From: Flavobacteriaceae bacterium
GTDB taxonomy: Bacteria; Bacteroidota; Bacteroidia; Flavobacteriales; Flavobacteriaceae
Length of the DNA stretch: 64,000 bases
Reading direction: 5' to 3'
NCBI GenBank assembly: GCA_947491985.1
Contig: CANLLR010000005.1
Coordinates: 39,763 to 103,762, forward strand
Position numbers and translations under genes: made by a program. The notes below the pieces were generated by a model that was not told the DNA's origin, made no database searches, and worked only from the letters and a program-made list of their open reading frames with translations. Of this stretch, positions 51,581-61,439 are shown in pieces. The stretch's first letter is position 1, and each line of letters opens with the position of its first letter.

Positions 51581-53122
51581 ATGAAAGACAAGATACAGCA
51601 GTTAAACGATAAAATCGCCCTAGCTCAAGCAGGAGGAGGAGAAAAGCGCATTGCCAAACACCACGCTAGTAAAAAATTAACCGCTCGTGAGCGCGTCATG
51701 TATTTACTTGATGAAGGTTCGTTTGAAGAAATTGGAATGTTGGTAACGCACCGTACCACCGACTTCGGAATGGAAAAAGAAATTTATTATGGCGACGGTG
51801 TTATTACAGGTTACGGAACTATCAATAACCGTTTGGTGTATGTTTTCGCTCAAGATTTTACCATTTTTGGTGGTTCTTTGTCAGAAACACATGCTGAAAA
51901 AATCTGCAAAGTCATGGATATGGCGTTGCGAAGTGGCGCACCAATGATTGGACTCAACGATTCGGGTGGTGCTCGAATTCAAGAAGGCGTTCGTTCACTC
52001 GGCGGTTATGCTGATATTTTTTATAGAAATGTGCAATCGAGTGGGGTGATCCCGCAAATATCAGCTATCATGGGACCTTGTGCTGGTGGTGCCGTGTATT
52101 CTCCGGCGATGACCGATTTTACAATGATGGTCGAAGGAAGCAGTTATATGTTTGTCACAGGTCCGAATGTGGTGAAAACCGTGACCAACGAAGAAGTAAC
52201 ATCAGAGGCATTGGGTGGCGCAAGTACGCATGCAACCAAATCGGGTGTGGCACACATTACTTCACCAAATGGAGTAGAATGTTTGGAAGATATTAAGAAG
52301 TTGTTGAGTTACCTGCCTCAAAATAATCGTGAAACGACTCCAAAATTACCTTATGAATTGGGCGATGAAGTGCGCGAAAGGTTGGATACTATTGTACCCG
52401 AAAATGCCAACAAACCGTATGACATGCATGAGGTGATACGCGGAATAATAGATGAAGATTCGTTTTTTGAAATTCACGCTGCTTTTGCAGAAAATATTGT
52501 AGTAGGTTTTGCCCGTCTGGGCGGAAGAAGTATCGGAATCGTCGCCAACAATCCCAAGTATTTAGCAGGCTGCTTGGATGTAAAAAGTTCAATTAAAGGC
52601 GCGCGTTTTGTTCGTTTTTGCGATTGCTTTAATATTCCGTTATTGGTTTTAGAAGATGTACCCGGATTTTTACCAGGTACCGATCAAGAGTGGAACGGAA
52701 TCATTGTTCACGGTGCGAAGTTATTGTACGCATTTAGTGAAGCCACAGTGCCAAGAGTTACCGTGATTACACGTAAAGCCTATGGTGGCGCTTACGATGT
52801 AATGAACTCCAAACACATTGGAGCCGATATGAATTTTGCTTGGCCAACTGCCGAAATTGCAGTAATGGGAGCCAAAGGTGCTTCTGAAATTATCTTTAAG
52901 AAAGAAATTAGCGAAGCCGCCGATCCTGCCGCTAAATTGTTAGAAAAAGAAGCCGAATATGCTGAACTGTTTGCTAATCCGTATACAGCGGCACAACGTG
53001 GTTTTATAGATGAGGTAATTTTACCACACGATACCCGAAGAAAATTACTCAAAGCGTTTAGTATGCTTGAAAATAAAGTGGTCGATACACCGAAACGAAA
53101 ACATGGCAATATTCCGTTGTAA
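51581..53122 (+). CDS. Acyl-CoA carboxylase carboxyltransferase (propionyl-CoA type)
   Basis: 513 residues, a fused alpha/beta carboxyltransferase of the PccB type. [41 protein letters not shown] and [16 protein letters not shown] form the first crotonase-like half; [50 protein letters not shown] is the second, with the acyl-CoA and biotin oxyanion sites. The overall length fits propionyl- or broad acyl-CoA carboxylases rather than separate AccA/AccD. With MeaB and the cobalamin adenosyltransferase it suggests propionyl-CoA to succinyl-CoA flux. The cyclophilin start overlaps its end. Confidence 0.94.
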   Translation: MKDKIQQLNDKIALAQAGGGEKRIAKHHASKKLTARERVMYLLDEGSFEEIGMLVTHRTTDFGMEKEIYYGDGVITGYGTINNRLVYVFAQDFTIFGGSLSETHAEKICKVMDMALRSGAPMIGLNDSGGARIQEGVRSLGGYADIFYRNVQSSGVIPQISAIMGPCAGGAVYSPAMTDFTMMVEGSSYMFVTGPNVVKTVTNEEVTSEALGGASTHATKSGVAHITSPNGVECLEDIKKLLSYLPQNNRETTPKLPYELGDEVRERLDTIVPENANKPYDMHEVIRGIIDEDSFFEIHAAFAENIVVGFARLGGRSIGIVANNPKYLAGCLDVKSSIKGARFVRFCDCFNIPLLVLEDVPGFLPGTDQEWNGIIVHGAKLLYAFSEATVPRVTVITRKAYGGAYDVMNSKHIGADMNFAWPTAEIAVMGAKGASEIIFKKEISEAADPAAKLLEKEAEYAELFANPYTAAQRGFIDEVILPHDTRRKLLKAFSMLENKVVDTPKRKHGNIPL

Positions 53123-53756
53123 ATCGCTTAATTGTACTGTCTTTTTGATGACTTTTTCTGTTGTGTTGTCTTCTTTTTTAATGAGTTGTAAAAAAATTGA
53201 TTTTAAAAAAGAATGGACCAAAGAAAAATCGCCCAATACATTTTCAGCCCGATTTGAAACGACAAGAGGCGACTTTGAAATTAAAGTCAATCGCTCTTGG
53301 TCGCCACACGCTGCCGACCGACTTTATCAACTAATCGCGCATGGCTATTATGATAATGCTATTTTTTATCGAGTGGTTCCCGGATTTGTAGCGCAATTTG
53401 GCAATACCAATACCATTGTGATGAATCAATGGAAGTCGGTTGTGATTCCGGATGAGAAAGTACTTCAAAGTAACAAACGTGGCACGATTGCTTTTGCTCG
53501 TTTTGGAAAAGACTCTCGCGACGTTGAGGTTTTTATCAATGTAGTTGATAATGCTGTTATAGATACACTAGGTTTCGAAGGCGTTAAAGGATTTCCTATT
53601 TTAGGTATCGTTACAAAAGGTATGGAAACTGTCGACCAATTGTATTCGGGTTATGGCGAAAAAACAATGACGGATTCCGGTTTATATACCAATCGCGCTC
53701 TATTTTATCAAACGTATCCGAAATTGGATGTGATAAAAAAGGCGTATTTACTATAA
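53103..53756 (+). CDS. Cyclophilin-type peptidylprolyl isomerase lipoprotein
   Basis: I prefer ATG 53103 ([10 protein letters not shown]), overlapping the carboxyltransferase by 20 bases and giving a positive n-region plus hydrophobic stretch to the lipobox FLMSC. An alternative is ATG 53148. The mature protein is a cyclophilin domain: [48 protein letters not shown], then [25 protein letters not shown], and a modified ending ([22 protein letters not shown]). It should catalyse proline isomerisation in the periplasm as a lipid-anchored folding helper. Family details such as active-site arginine (FYRV) are present. Confidence 0.9.
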   Translation: MAIFRCKSLNCTVFLMTFSVVLSSFLMSCKKIDFKKEWTKEKSPNTFSARFETTRGDFEIKVNRSWSPHAADRLYQLIAHGYYDNAIFYRVVPGFVAQFGNTNTIVMNQWKSVVIPDEKVLQSNKRGTIAFARFGKDSRDVEVFINVVDNAVIDTLGFEGVKGFPILGIVTKGMETVDQLYSGYGEKTMTDSGLYTNRALFYQTYPKLDVIKKAYLL

Positions 53757-53915
53757 AAATAAACTTTTAAAAGCATGATTCTAATGGTTTAAAAACCATT
53801 TACTTACCTTTTCAAATTTTAAAATAAAGTTAAAGCTTCCAACAAAAAAGGCAATTTTTGCTACCTTGCGGCGTTTTAAAAGCTACACTTATTGTAGCTC
53901 AAATGTTTATTTCCC

Positions 53916-55055
53916 ATGAAAATATATTCTTTTTTTATAGCGTTATTCCTCTTTTTTTCGGCTCCTGTTTTGGGGCAAAAAGTCATCAAACACAAAGTAA
54001 AGTCGGGTGAGTCGATTTATGCTTTGGCTAAAAAATACGATATAACCGAAAAGGAAATCTACGAATTGAATCCGAAACTTAAGGGTGCAGTTTTGGGTTT
54101 GAAAGAAGAAGTAAAGATTCCTAATAAAAAATACAAACCCGAAGTTAAAAGAGAAAAACCTGTTAAATCTGAGGTTTTTTCAGATAGTGAGTCGTCTACC
54201 ACGCATTTGGTGCTAGCCAAAGAAACGTTGTATAGTATTTCGAAAAAATACGGTATTAGTATGGAGGCGATTTGTGAGATGAATCCGGAATTAAAAACGG
54301 GCAATTTAAAAAAAGGAATGACTTTGAAACTGTCCAATGCTGCTTTACAAACGCAATCTGTTGCGACAGAACCAGCCACTTTGAACTCAACAATATTGGC
54401 CGAACCAAAAACGATTACTACCATTTCTAATGAAACGCTAATTCACAAAGTGCAGCCCAAAGAAACGTTTTTTCGTATTGCAAAAAAATACCGAGTATCG
54501 GTTGCCGATTTGCAACAATTAAATCCTACAATTACATCGGGACTTCCGGTAGGTTATGATTTGATAATTAAGAAAGGTAAAGAGAAAAAAGTTGTTGAAG
54601 TAACAAACGAACCAATTACAACAGAAACTACTGTTGTAGTAGTGAAACCTCTTTCGATGGAGAATTTATCAAAAGCTGACTTTTTGATTGCGAAAGCCTC
54701 TGAAAATTTAGGCACACGTTACCGAAGTGGCGGCACTACTAATGCTGGTTTTGATTGTTCAGGATTGATGCATACAACATTTAAAAACATCGACATGACG
54801 TTGCCAAGATCATCATATGATATGGCAAAATACGGTCAACGTATTGATAAATCGCAGGCACAAAAAGGCGATTTGATATTTTTTGCGACATTCGGAAGAG
54901 GCCGTGTAAGTCATGTGGGTATGGTTACTGAAGTGCTGGATGATGAAATTAAATTCATCCATTCGTCGACCCAATCGGGTGTAATGGTATCATCAACCAA
55001 AGAGCCATACTACGCTCGAAGTTTTGTTCAGGTGAATCGTGTGTTGTTAGAGTAA
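53916..55055 (+). CDS. LysM and NlpC/P60 peptidoglycan hydrolase
   Basis: 379 residues. Signal peptide 1-20. Three LysM repeats (VKSGESIYALAKKYDITEKEIYELNP; LAKETLYSISKKYGISMEAICEMNP; VQPKETFFRIAKKYRVSVADLQQLNP) bind glycan. The C-terminal NlpC/P60 domain (about 250-379) has the catalytic set NAGFDCSGLMHTTF (Cys), RVSHVGMV (His) and FIHSST (second His). It should cut peptide bonds in the cell wall for remodelling or division. The gene is followed by a convergent response-regulator gene. A weak AATGGTTT/AAACCATT hairpin lies upstream in the 159-base gap. Confidence 0.93.
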   Translation: MKIYSFFIALFLFFSAPVLGQKVIKHKVKSGESIYALAKKYDITEKEIYELNPKLKGAVLGLKEEVKIPNKKYKPEVKREKPVKSEVFSDSESSTTHLVLAKETLYSISKKYGISMEAICEMNPELKTGNLKKGMTLKLSNAALQTQSVATEPATLNSTILAEPKTITTISNETLIHKVQPKETFFRIAKKYRVSVADLQQLNPTITSGLPVGYDLIIKKGKEKKVVEVTNEPITTETTVVVVKPLSMENLSKADFLIAKASENLGTRYRSGGTTNAGFDCSGLMHTTFKNIDMTLPRSSYDMAKYGQRIDKSQAQKGDLIFFATFGRGRVSHVGMVTEVLDDEIKFIHSSTQSGVMVSSTKEPYYARSFVQVNRVLLE

Positions 55056-55056
55056 C

Positions 55057-55740
55057 TTATTCAACAGTAAATTTAAAACCGATTCCGTGTAAGTTTTCGA
55101 TGGCAATTCCTTTTTCGTTGGCCAAAATTTTGCGCAAACGCGATATAAATACGTCCAAACTTCGTCCCATAAAATAATCGTCATTTCCCCAAAGTGATTT
55201 TAAAATTTCTTCGCGTTTCATCACAGTATTTTTATTGTCTATAAAAAGTTTTAGCAATTCGGCTTCGCGTTGGGTTAGATTTATTTTTTCGGTGTCGGTA
55301 AAAACCAAGTAATTTTTAGTGTCAAATTGGTATTTACCAATGGTGTACATGGTTTTATCTGAAAGGGTATTTTTTTGCGAGCGTTTCAAAAATATTTCAA
55401 TTTTTAGCATTAATTCTTCAATGCTAAACGGTTTTACCAAATAATCGTCGGCACCCAATCGCAAGCCTTTGATGCGATCTTCTTTCAATGTTTTGGCAGA
55501 AAGAAAAATGATTGGTACATCGGCGTTGTGTTTTCTGATGGCTTCCGCCAATTCAAAACCGTCTTTTTTTGGCATCATGATATCCAAAATGCAAATGTCG
55601 AATTCGTTGTTTTTAAAAGCGTCTAAAGCCATTTCGCCATCGGTACAATGAAGAACTTCATAGTAAAGCTCGAGATTGTCTTTGGTAAGATAAGCAAGGG
55701 TTTCGTCATCTTCTGCGTACAGGATTTTATATTTTGCCAT
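55057..55740 (-). CDS. OmpR/PhoB-family response regulator
   Basis: 227 residues. Receiver domain (1-118) with ILYAEDDETLAYL, the phosphoacceptor DICILDIMMPKKDGFEL and the switch/lysine region SAKTLKEDRIKGLRLGADDYLVKPF. The C-terminal winged helix (about 130-227) has QREAELLKLFIDNKNTVMKREEILKSLWGNDDYFMGRSLDVFISRLRKIL. It follows the kinase gene on the same strand by 139 bases. A set of TTAACA boxes upstream of the kinase at 57185-57222 may be its own binding site. Confidence 0.96.
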   Translation of the reverse strand: MAKYKILYAEDDETLAYLTKDNLELYYEVLHCTDGEMALDAFKNNEFDICILDIMMPKKDGFELAEAIRKHNADVPIIFLSAKTLKEDRIKGLRLGADDYLVKPFSIEELMLKIEIFLKRSQKNTLSDKTMYTIGKYQFDTKNYLVFTDTEKINLTQREAELLKLFIDNKNTVMKREEILKSLWGNDDYFMGRSLDVFISRLRKILANEKGIAIENLHGIGFKFTVE

Positions 55741-55879
55741 GGTTTTTACTTATTTTGTGGTCGCAAAGAGCGTTTAAAATTATGCTTTTTATGCATTTCA
55801 AAAAAGCTTCTTTAACTAATTTTTTATTGCATATTCTTAGTTAAAAATATAAAATCTGTGAATCTGTGGCGAAAAAAAA

Positions 55880-57133
55880 TCACTTCGGAATTACAATCGA
55901 AATCGTAATTCCTTTATCTATATTATTACTTGCAAAAATTTTCCAATGGTGTTGCGTACATATTTTTTTTACGTAATACAATCCGAGGCCGAAACCATTT
56001 ACTTCATTGCTTTTTTCATTCGGAATTCGGTAAAATTTATCAAATATAAAGTTTAATTTTTTAGTTGCAGCACCAATCCCGTTATCAATAAAATCGAGTT
56101 TAATCTGATTTTTGTCGTCTGTTATTTGGATGTTTATAATAGGGTTTACATCGCAATATTTAACCGAATTATCTAGTAAATTATAAATAATATTTGTAAA
56201 ATGAAATTCGTCGGCAGCAATAGTAAGAGTTTCATCGGCATCAATAGCAACACTCAATTTGGGATGCTTTAACTGCATGTTTTCTATAACATCTCTAAGA
56301 ATCTGAACCACTTTAACTTCGGTTTTGTGCATTTCCATTGGCGCATTATCCGATTTGGCAATGTTCAAAATTTGTTCGATATGGCTGTTTAATTTTTTAC
56401 TTTGATTGATGATGATTTCGGTGTATTTTTCGAGTTTATCGTCTTTTTTAATCACATCTTGTTTGTTCAAATAATTAGAAGCGAGTAGTATAGAAGACAA
56501 TGGCGTTTTGAATTCATGCGTCATGTTATTGATAAAATCCCGTTGTAATTCGGAATATTTTTTTTGTTGAATGATGGTATAAATCGAATAGACGTAGACC
56601 AATAAAATGACAATTAACGCAAAAGAAAGTACAAACCAAAACCGCAGCGAACTAAACAAATACGAAGTTTCATTTGGAAAACGTATCGCAAAATAATAGA
56701 CTAAATTTTTATGTTTTGGAAAATACACCGTTTTTTTATCGGGTGTTTTATTCGAAAAAGATACGTAATTTCCGTAAACCATTTCGTCACTTTGACAGTT
56801 GTACATGGCATATTCAAAGTCGGTCGTGATGTTGAATTTGGCAAACTCCGATTTTAAATAGTATTCTAAAATATCCGGTTGAAAATCGTTTTCTACATTA
56901 ACGATGTAGTAGTCGCTTGATACTTTTTTAATGGGATTTTCTGCTGGTAATTCACTCGAAGTGCCTTCGTATAACTTTTTAACTACTTCGAGTAACGCAA
57001 TATGGGTTTTTTGAGAGAATTTTTTTTCTTCTAGATTAAAGGATTCTTTTGTCCATAGTAATTGTGCGATCAATATACCTATTGTTGCGACGAGTCCGAG
57101 TACGATTATTATATTTAATTTTTTAGTTTTCAC
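55880..57133 (-). CDS. Membrane sensor histidine kinase
   Basis: 417 residues: TM1 at about 7-27, a periplasmic sensing domain of about 140 residues, TM2 at about 165-190, then the DHp domain with the phosphorylated His in FINNMTHEFKTPLSSILLASNYL and the catalytic domain with an N-box IIYNLLDNSVKYCD, G1 IDNGIGA and G2 GFGLGLYYVKKI. It pairs with the response regulator downstream. The sensing domain has no obvious known fold. Divergent from the DUF1573 gene, with operator-like repeats in the shared upstream region. Confidence 0.95.
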   Translation of the reverse strand: MKTKKLNIIIVLGLVATIGILIAQLLWTKESFNLEEKKFSQKTHIALLEVVKKLYEGTSSELPAENPIKKVSSDYYIVNVENDFQPDILEYYLKSEFAKFNITTDFEYAMYNCQSDEMVYGNYVSFSNKTPDKKTVYFPKHKNLVYYFAIRFPNETSYLFSSLRFWFVLSFALIVILLVYVYSIYTIIQQKKYSELQRDFINNMTHEFKTPLSSILLASNYLNKQDVIKKDDKLEKYTEIIINQSKKLNSHIEQILNIAKSDNAPMEMHKTEVKVVQILRDVIENMQLKHPKLSVAIDADETLTIAADEFHFTNIIYNLLDNSVKYCDVNPIINIQITDDKNQIKLDFIDNGIGAATKKLNFIFDKFYRIPNEKSNEVNGFGLGLYYVKKICTQHHWKIFASNNIDKGITISIVIPK

Positions 57134-57184
57134 TTTTTAGTTTAGAAATGTAATATTACTAAAAAAATCCTTTAAAATTGCCTC

Positions 57185-57222
57185 TTAACATGTCGTTAAC
57201 AAACATTTGGAACTGCTTAACA
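57185..57222. promoter_or_regulatory. Three TTAACA boxes, possible OmpR-type operator
   Basis: TTAACA begins at 57185, 57196 and 57217, with spacings of 11 and 21 bases, close to one and two helical turns, as in the direct repeats bound by OmpR/PhoB regulators. It lies in the kinase/DUF1573 divergent gap. Confidence 0.45.
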
Positions 57223-57353
57223 GCGGTGCATGTTGTATTGGAATACTTTTGAATTGTTCTAGCCGGTGAACATAATTTGATCGATATATGCCATCAGCTT
57301 TTGTTCAAAAAACTTTCAAAAAACAAATAGTATTATTTTTAAATTTTTAAAAA

Positions 57354-57770
57354 ATGAAACACACAATTAAAATTTCGATATTGGCATTAACACTTGGTTT
57401 AATGTCATTTTCAGTGGCTCCTATCGTTAAAAATGCAACTCAAAAAGCAACTGAAACAGCACCAATTACTTGGAAAGCTAGCATTATTGATGTGGGAGAA
57501 ATTCCACAAGGAACACCAAAATTAATTCAGTATGAATTCACAAACACTGGGAAATCGACTGTGATTATTACGAAAGTACAAGGTTCATGTGGTTGTACTG
57601 CCACCGATTATACTAAAGAACCAATTGCTCCTGGAAAAACAGCGGTAATTAAAGCAACATACAATGCTTCTAACGTTGGTGCTTTTACTAAAACGGTAAC
57701 GGTAACTACCAATGTAGATACTACTCCAACGGTTTTAACTTTTAAAGGAACAGTTTTAGGGAAAGCATAA
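57354..57770 (+). CDS. DUF1573 secreted protein
   Basis: 138 residues with a signal peptide (about 1-23; ILALTLGLMSFSVAPIVKNA). Then a DUF1573/ASPM-like immunoglobulin fold: WKASIIDVGEIPQGTPKLIQYEFTNTGKSTVIITKVQGSCGCTATDYTKEPIAPGKTAVIKATYNASNVGAFTKTVTV, including the conserved SCGCT with two cysteines. DUF1573 proteins are common in Bacteroidota and often co-occur with redox or T9SS genes; no activity is known. It ends before a strong terminator shared with the convergent gene. Confidence 0.88.
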   Translation: MKHTIKISILALTLGLMSFSVAPIVKNATQKATETAPITWKASIIDVGEIPQGTPKLIQYEFTNTGKSTVIITKVQGSCGCTATDYTKEPIAPGKTAVIKATYNASNVGAFTKTVTVTTNVDTTPTVLTFKGTVLGKA

Positions 57771-57791
57771 ATACAATTAGATTAATAACGG

Positions 57792-57823
57792 AAAAACTCC
57801 TAAGCTTACGTTTAGGAGTTTTT
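57792..57823. terminator. Bidirectional terminator after DUF1573
   Basis: AAAAACTCCTAA and TTAGGAGTTTTT form a 12-bp stem with an eight-base loop; A and T runs on both sides. Confidence 0.9.
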
Positions 57824-57842
57824 TTTGTACTGTATTTTGGAA

Positions 57843-58304
57843 CTATTTTTTTCTACTCTTTTTGTTTAAATCCTCTTTCAAAGCTAAAAACTTTTCAATT
57901 TGTTCTTTTGTAAGAAAGGATTTAATTTTTATGTCAACTGTTTCAGAATGACCTTTTAATGCTTTTAGTTTCTCTTCATCGCTTTCTTCTTTCTTCAATA
58001 TAATACCTTCAATTCGGACACTTTCTTCTAGTATTTGTTTGACTGCAATTTCTTGAAGCGCATCCAATTCTAAATCGGCTTTCAGTTTTGCAATCGAGCG
58101 TTCAATGCTTTTTTCTTTTTCCTTTTCCATTTCCGCTTTTCGTCTGCTATTTTGAAATTCGGTACTGTTCGAAGTCGCAGCTCCATTTCCCATCATGTTT
58201 CCGTTTCTATTTCCATTCATTCCCATGCCCATATTGTTTTGAGCAGAAACTGTGAATGAAAGCAATATGATGCTTACGCTGAAAATTAATTTTACATTTT
58301 TCAT
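57843..58304 (-). CDS. Periplasmic Spy/CpxP-like or metal-sensor-like small protein
   Basis: I start at ATG 58304 (MKNVKLIFSVSIILLSF), giving 153 residues with a signal peptide ending VSAQ. The longer track ORF overlaps the rimO gene and adds non-signal sequence. The mature part starts with a low-complexity stretch of M, G and N (NNMGMGMNGNRNGNMMGNG), then a charged helical region (REAEMEKEKEKSIERS-type) and a segment with LDALQEIAVKQILEESVRIEG and LTKEQIEKFLALKEDL, resembling the LTxxQ helices of Spy/CpxP proteins. The exact family is uncertain. It lies seven bases after rimO. Confidence 0.65.
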   Translation of the reverse strand: MKNVKLIFSVSIILLSFTVSAQNNMGMGMNGNRNGNMMGNGAATSNSTEFQNSRRKAEMEKEKEKSIERSIAKLKADLELDALQEIAVKQILEESVRIEGIILKKEESDEEKLKALKGHSETVDIKIKSFLTKEQIEKFLALKEDLNKKSRKK

Positions 58305-58311
58305 AAGTAAC

Positions 58312-59616
58312 TTAACTAATTGGTTCACCATACAAATCAAATTCGGTAGCGTCAAGTATTTTGACGTTTACAAATTCGCCTGTTTTTACATAAAATTTTG
58401 AAGCATCAATAAGTACTTCGTTGTCGACATCTGGACTATCAAATTCGGTTCTGCCGACAAAGTATTGACCTTCTTTTCGGTCGATAATGCATTTAAACGT
58501 TTGTCCTATTTTCTCTTGATTCAAATCCCATGATATTTGCGATTGAATTTCCATGATTTCAGTAACACGTTCTTGTTTTACTTCTTCAGGAACATTATCT
58601 TCCAATAAATACGCATGTGTATTTTCTTCATGTGAATAGGTAAAACATCCCAAACGTTCAAATTTCATTTCTTGTACCCAATCGCGCATCGTTTCAAAAT
58701 CTTCTTGAGTTTCTCCGGGATAACCTACGATAAGCGTCGTTCGAATCGTCATTCCTGGAACAGCCTCACGAAAATCTTTTAACAATTTAGTCGTTTTTTC
58801 TTTGGTAGTTCCCCGACGCATCGATTTTAAAATATTGTCTGAAATGTGTTGTAGCGGAATGTCGATGTAATTACAAATCTTTGGTTCGCGTTGCATCAAA
58901 TCCAATACATCCATTGGAAAACCTGTTGGGAAAGCATAATGCAAACGAATCCATTCGATGCCCTCTACTTTAATTAAGTTTTCGAGCAACTCGGCAAGAT
59001 TGCGTTTTTTGTACAAATCCAAACCATAATAAGTTAAATCTTGTGCAATTAAGATCAATTCTTTTGCACCATTTTTAGCTAGGCCTTCAGCTTCTTTAAC
59101 CAATTTTTCAATTGATTGAGAAACGTGTTTACCACGCATTAAAGGAATGGCGCAAAAACTACATGGACGATCACAACCTTCAGCAATTTTTAAGTAAGCA
59201 TAATTTTTAGGCGTAGTTGTTAATCGTTCGCCTAATAATTCGTGTTTATAATCAGCACCCAATGCTTTTAACAGTAAAGGTAATTCGGTGGTGCCAAAAT
59301 ATTGGTCTACATTCGGAATCTCTTTCTCTAAATCGGGACGATAGCGTTCGGATAAACATCCGGTTACGAATACTTTATCGACTATGCCTTTAGATTTTTT
59401 GTCGGCATATTCTAAAATGGTATTCACCGATTCGGCTTTGGCATTATCTATAAATCCACACGTATTAATGACTACAATATTGCCTTCTTGTTCATGAACA
59501 ACGTCTTTTCCACTAGCTTTCAATTGTCCCATCAATACCTCACTGTCGTAAGTGTTTTTAGAACATCCTAGCGTGATGACATTAATTTTGTTTTTTTTTA
59601 CCGATTTGGTTCTCAT
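58312..59616 (-). CDS. rimO: Ribosomal protein S12 methylthiotransferase RimO
   Basis: 434 residues. The N-terminal UPF0004 domain holds NVITLGCSKNTYDSEVLMGQL, NTCGFIDNAKAESVNTI and VTGCLSERY (three cysteines for the second iron-sulfur cluster). The radical SAM domain has EGCDRPCSFCAIPLMRGKH (CxxxCxxC). A C-terminal TRAM domain follows. RimO adds a methylthio group to Asp89 of ribosomal protein S12. The small periplasmic gene follows on the same strand. Confidence 0.97.
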   Translation of the reverse strand: MRTKSVKKNKINVITLGCSKNTYDSEVLMGQLKASGKDVVHEQEGNIVVINTCGFIDNAKAESVNTILEYADKKSKGIVDKVFVTGCLSERYRPDLEKEIPNVDQYFGTTELPLLLKALGADYKHELLGERLTTTPKNYAYLKIAEGCDRPCSFCAIPLMRGKHVSQSIEKLVKEAEGLAKNGAKELILIAQDLTYYGLDLYKKRNLAELLENLIKVEGIEWIRLHYAFPTGFPMDVLDLMQREPKICNYIDIPLQHISDNILKSMRRGTTKEKTTKLLKDFREAVPGMTIRTTLIVGYPGETQEDFETMRDWVQEMKFERLGCFTYSHEENTHAYLLEDNVPEEVKQERVTEIMEIQSQISWDLNQEKIGQTFKCIIDRKEGQYFVGRTEFDSPDVDNEVLIDASKFYVKTGEFVNVKILDATEFDLYGEPIS

Positions 59617-59800
59617 ACACTTATATCCTTATTATTCAGGAAGTTTGCAAATTTACGTTATTTATTTTTTAGAAGCGAAATATTCGTGCATTTTTGGTTT
59701 GCTTGACTGCTTGGTGGTAGGCAGGTTTCAGCTTTTCATTGCGCCAGACTCCTGTCGAGATTCATTACAATAGCAGTTATTCATCAACTTTGAAACACAA

Positions 59801-59831
59801 AAAAACCATCCATTACAAACAGATGGTTTTT
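59801..59831 (-). terminator. Terminator after the FadL-like gene
   Basis: AAAAACCATC and GATGGTTTTT pair over an 11-base loop, 18 bases after the minus-strand stop. The rest of 59617-59800 has no gene that I can support; it holds CTGC/GCAG-flanked hairpin-like sequence near 59710 but nothing recognisable. Confidence 0.75.
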
Positions 59832-59848
59832 AAATGCGTAGTATTTTT

Positions 59849-61387
59849 TTATAATTCGAACAACATCGTAACCGTGACATTGTTATTTTTTGAATTGATT
59901 GTAGCCGGATCGGTTAGCCCTTGTGTAAAAAAGCCTTGTTGGCTTTCTCTTTCCCAATAAGAATAGGCTAAGTCTAATTTTATCGAACCAAAATTATATC
60001 CCAAACCACCAGAATATCCGGTTAAGTCGCCAACCGTTTTACCATCTTTGTACGGGCTTTCTTCAAAGCGATAACCACCACGAAGACTGATTTTTTTTAT
60101 TTTATATTCAGCACCCAATCTAATTTCGTTGGCTACGTCTAAAACATTTGCCATTTGCAAATTAGTTCCGGTAAATTCTCGGCTTGGTTTGAATTGTGTT
60201 TTGCTGTAATCTTTAACGGCATAATCTAAGCTTATTAATCCTTTTTTGCCAAATACATAGGCAAAACTTCCCGTCCATTTGCTAGGAGTTTGTAAGCGAT
60301 AAGTCTCATAAATCAAAATTACCCCTGGATTATAAGAGCTATTTCCATACACTGTTGTATCAGGTGTAGCTTGTAATCCAAAGCCAGATGTGGCAATTGT
60401 TTGGGTCGTTTCATCATTTAGTTGGTACCATGTAGGTGATTCGTAAGCCAAACCGATTCGAACTTCTTTTACAGGTTTAAAAATCGTTCCCAATTGAAAC
60501 GAGAGACCGGTTCCGTAAGTATATAATTCATTATTAAATCGCAATCGGTCAACCGTTCGTTGCGGATTGGCGTTTTGTGGATTGCTATTTCTTTCGAGGA
60601 AACTAGTATTTTGTGTATAATCTGTAAAATAGGAGTTGATGTTTAATCCAAATAAAAATTTTTCTTTGTACTCGGCTGAGGCGTTTAACGTTAGTTTACC
60701 ATTATAACCTGAAGATACAAAGGTGTTTTCTTGATAATAATTCCCACCACCAGGTATGTTGGAGAAGTAAACTGCGTTGGTAGGGTCGGCTGCATTTACT
60801 GGATCAATAACAAAGGTATTATAGCCTAATAGCGCTTGTTGATCTTCAAAAGTTAATTCATCAAAGAAAGAGTTTTGTAAAACGCTTAGTGGAATTCCAG
60901 ACCAATTGGCATTGGCATTCGCGTAGTATAAAAAATACTTATCGATAGAATTAGTAGGATTGGTACCTGCACTAAAAATTGAATTATCAAAATTACGAGC
61001 ATTATCGTAATTAATAGCAATAGCAAATTTTTTCCAGTTGGTTTTTTCATTCAAGTTGTTAAAAACAAAAACACCTCCGGCTTGGTTGACATCAAATGTA
61101 GTATCATTTTCCGAAGTTGAATTTCCGAAATACTTGGAACTATTTAATTTGTTGTAATTGCCTAAAGATAAACCAACCTGATTATTGGCAAAAACCACTG
61201 AACCCGCAGGATTAACACTTAATGAAGAAAAATCACCACCTAAGGCGCCAAAAGCGCCACTCATAGCTCTAAAACGAGCTGTACCGTTAAGGTCTTCTTG
61301 AGCGTAACGTAATGCATCATTTATATTCTGCGAATGTAATGTGCTTATAGTTAATACAATAATTAATAATAAAATTATCTTTTTCAT
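59849..61387 (-). CDS. FadL/TodX-type outer membrane transport protein
   Basis: 512 residues with a signal peptide (about 1-19; LLLIIVLTISTLHSQ). The N-terminal NDALRYAQEDLNGTARFRAMSGAFGALGGDFSSLSVNPAGSVVFANNQVGLSLG is typical of the OMPP1/FadL/TodX barrel family, where the hatch region carries a substrate gate. The rest is alternating beta strands, ending with a strand NNVTVTMLFEL with terminal aromatic-hydrophobic residues. It should take up hydrophobic molecules through the outer membrane. No fatty-acid metabolism gene is next to it. Confidence 0.87.
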   Translation of the reverse strand: MKKIILLLIIVLTISTLHSQNINDALRYAQEDLNGTARFRAMSGAFGALGGDFSSLSVNPAGSVVFANNQVGLSLGNYNKLNSSKYFGNSTSENDTTFDVNQAGGVFVFNNLNEKTNWKKFAIAINYDNARNFDNSIFSAGTNPTNSIDKYFLYYANANANWSGIPLSVLQNSFFDELTFEDQQALLGYNTFVIDPVNAADPTNAVYFSNIPGGGNYYQENTFVSSGYNGKLTLNASAEYKEKFLFGLNINSYFTDYTQNTSFLERNSNPQNANPQRTVDRLRFNNELYTYGTGLSFQLGTIFKPVKEVRIGLAYESPTWYQLNDETTQTIATSGFGLQATPDTTVYGNSSYNPGVILIYETYRLQTPSKWTGSFAYVFGKKGLISLDYAVKDYSKTQFKPSREFTGTNLQMANVLDVANEIRLGAEYKIKKISLRGGYRFEESPYKDGKTVGDLTGYSGGLGYNFGSIKLDLAYSYWERESQQGFFTQGLTDPATINSKNNNVTVTMLFEL

Positions 61388-61439
61388 AGGATATTTTAGC
61401 TAATTTTTTAATGAATAAAATGAATTAAGGATAGAGAAA

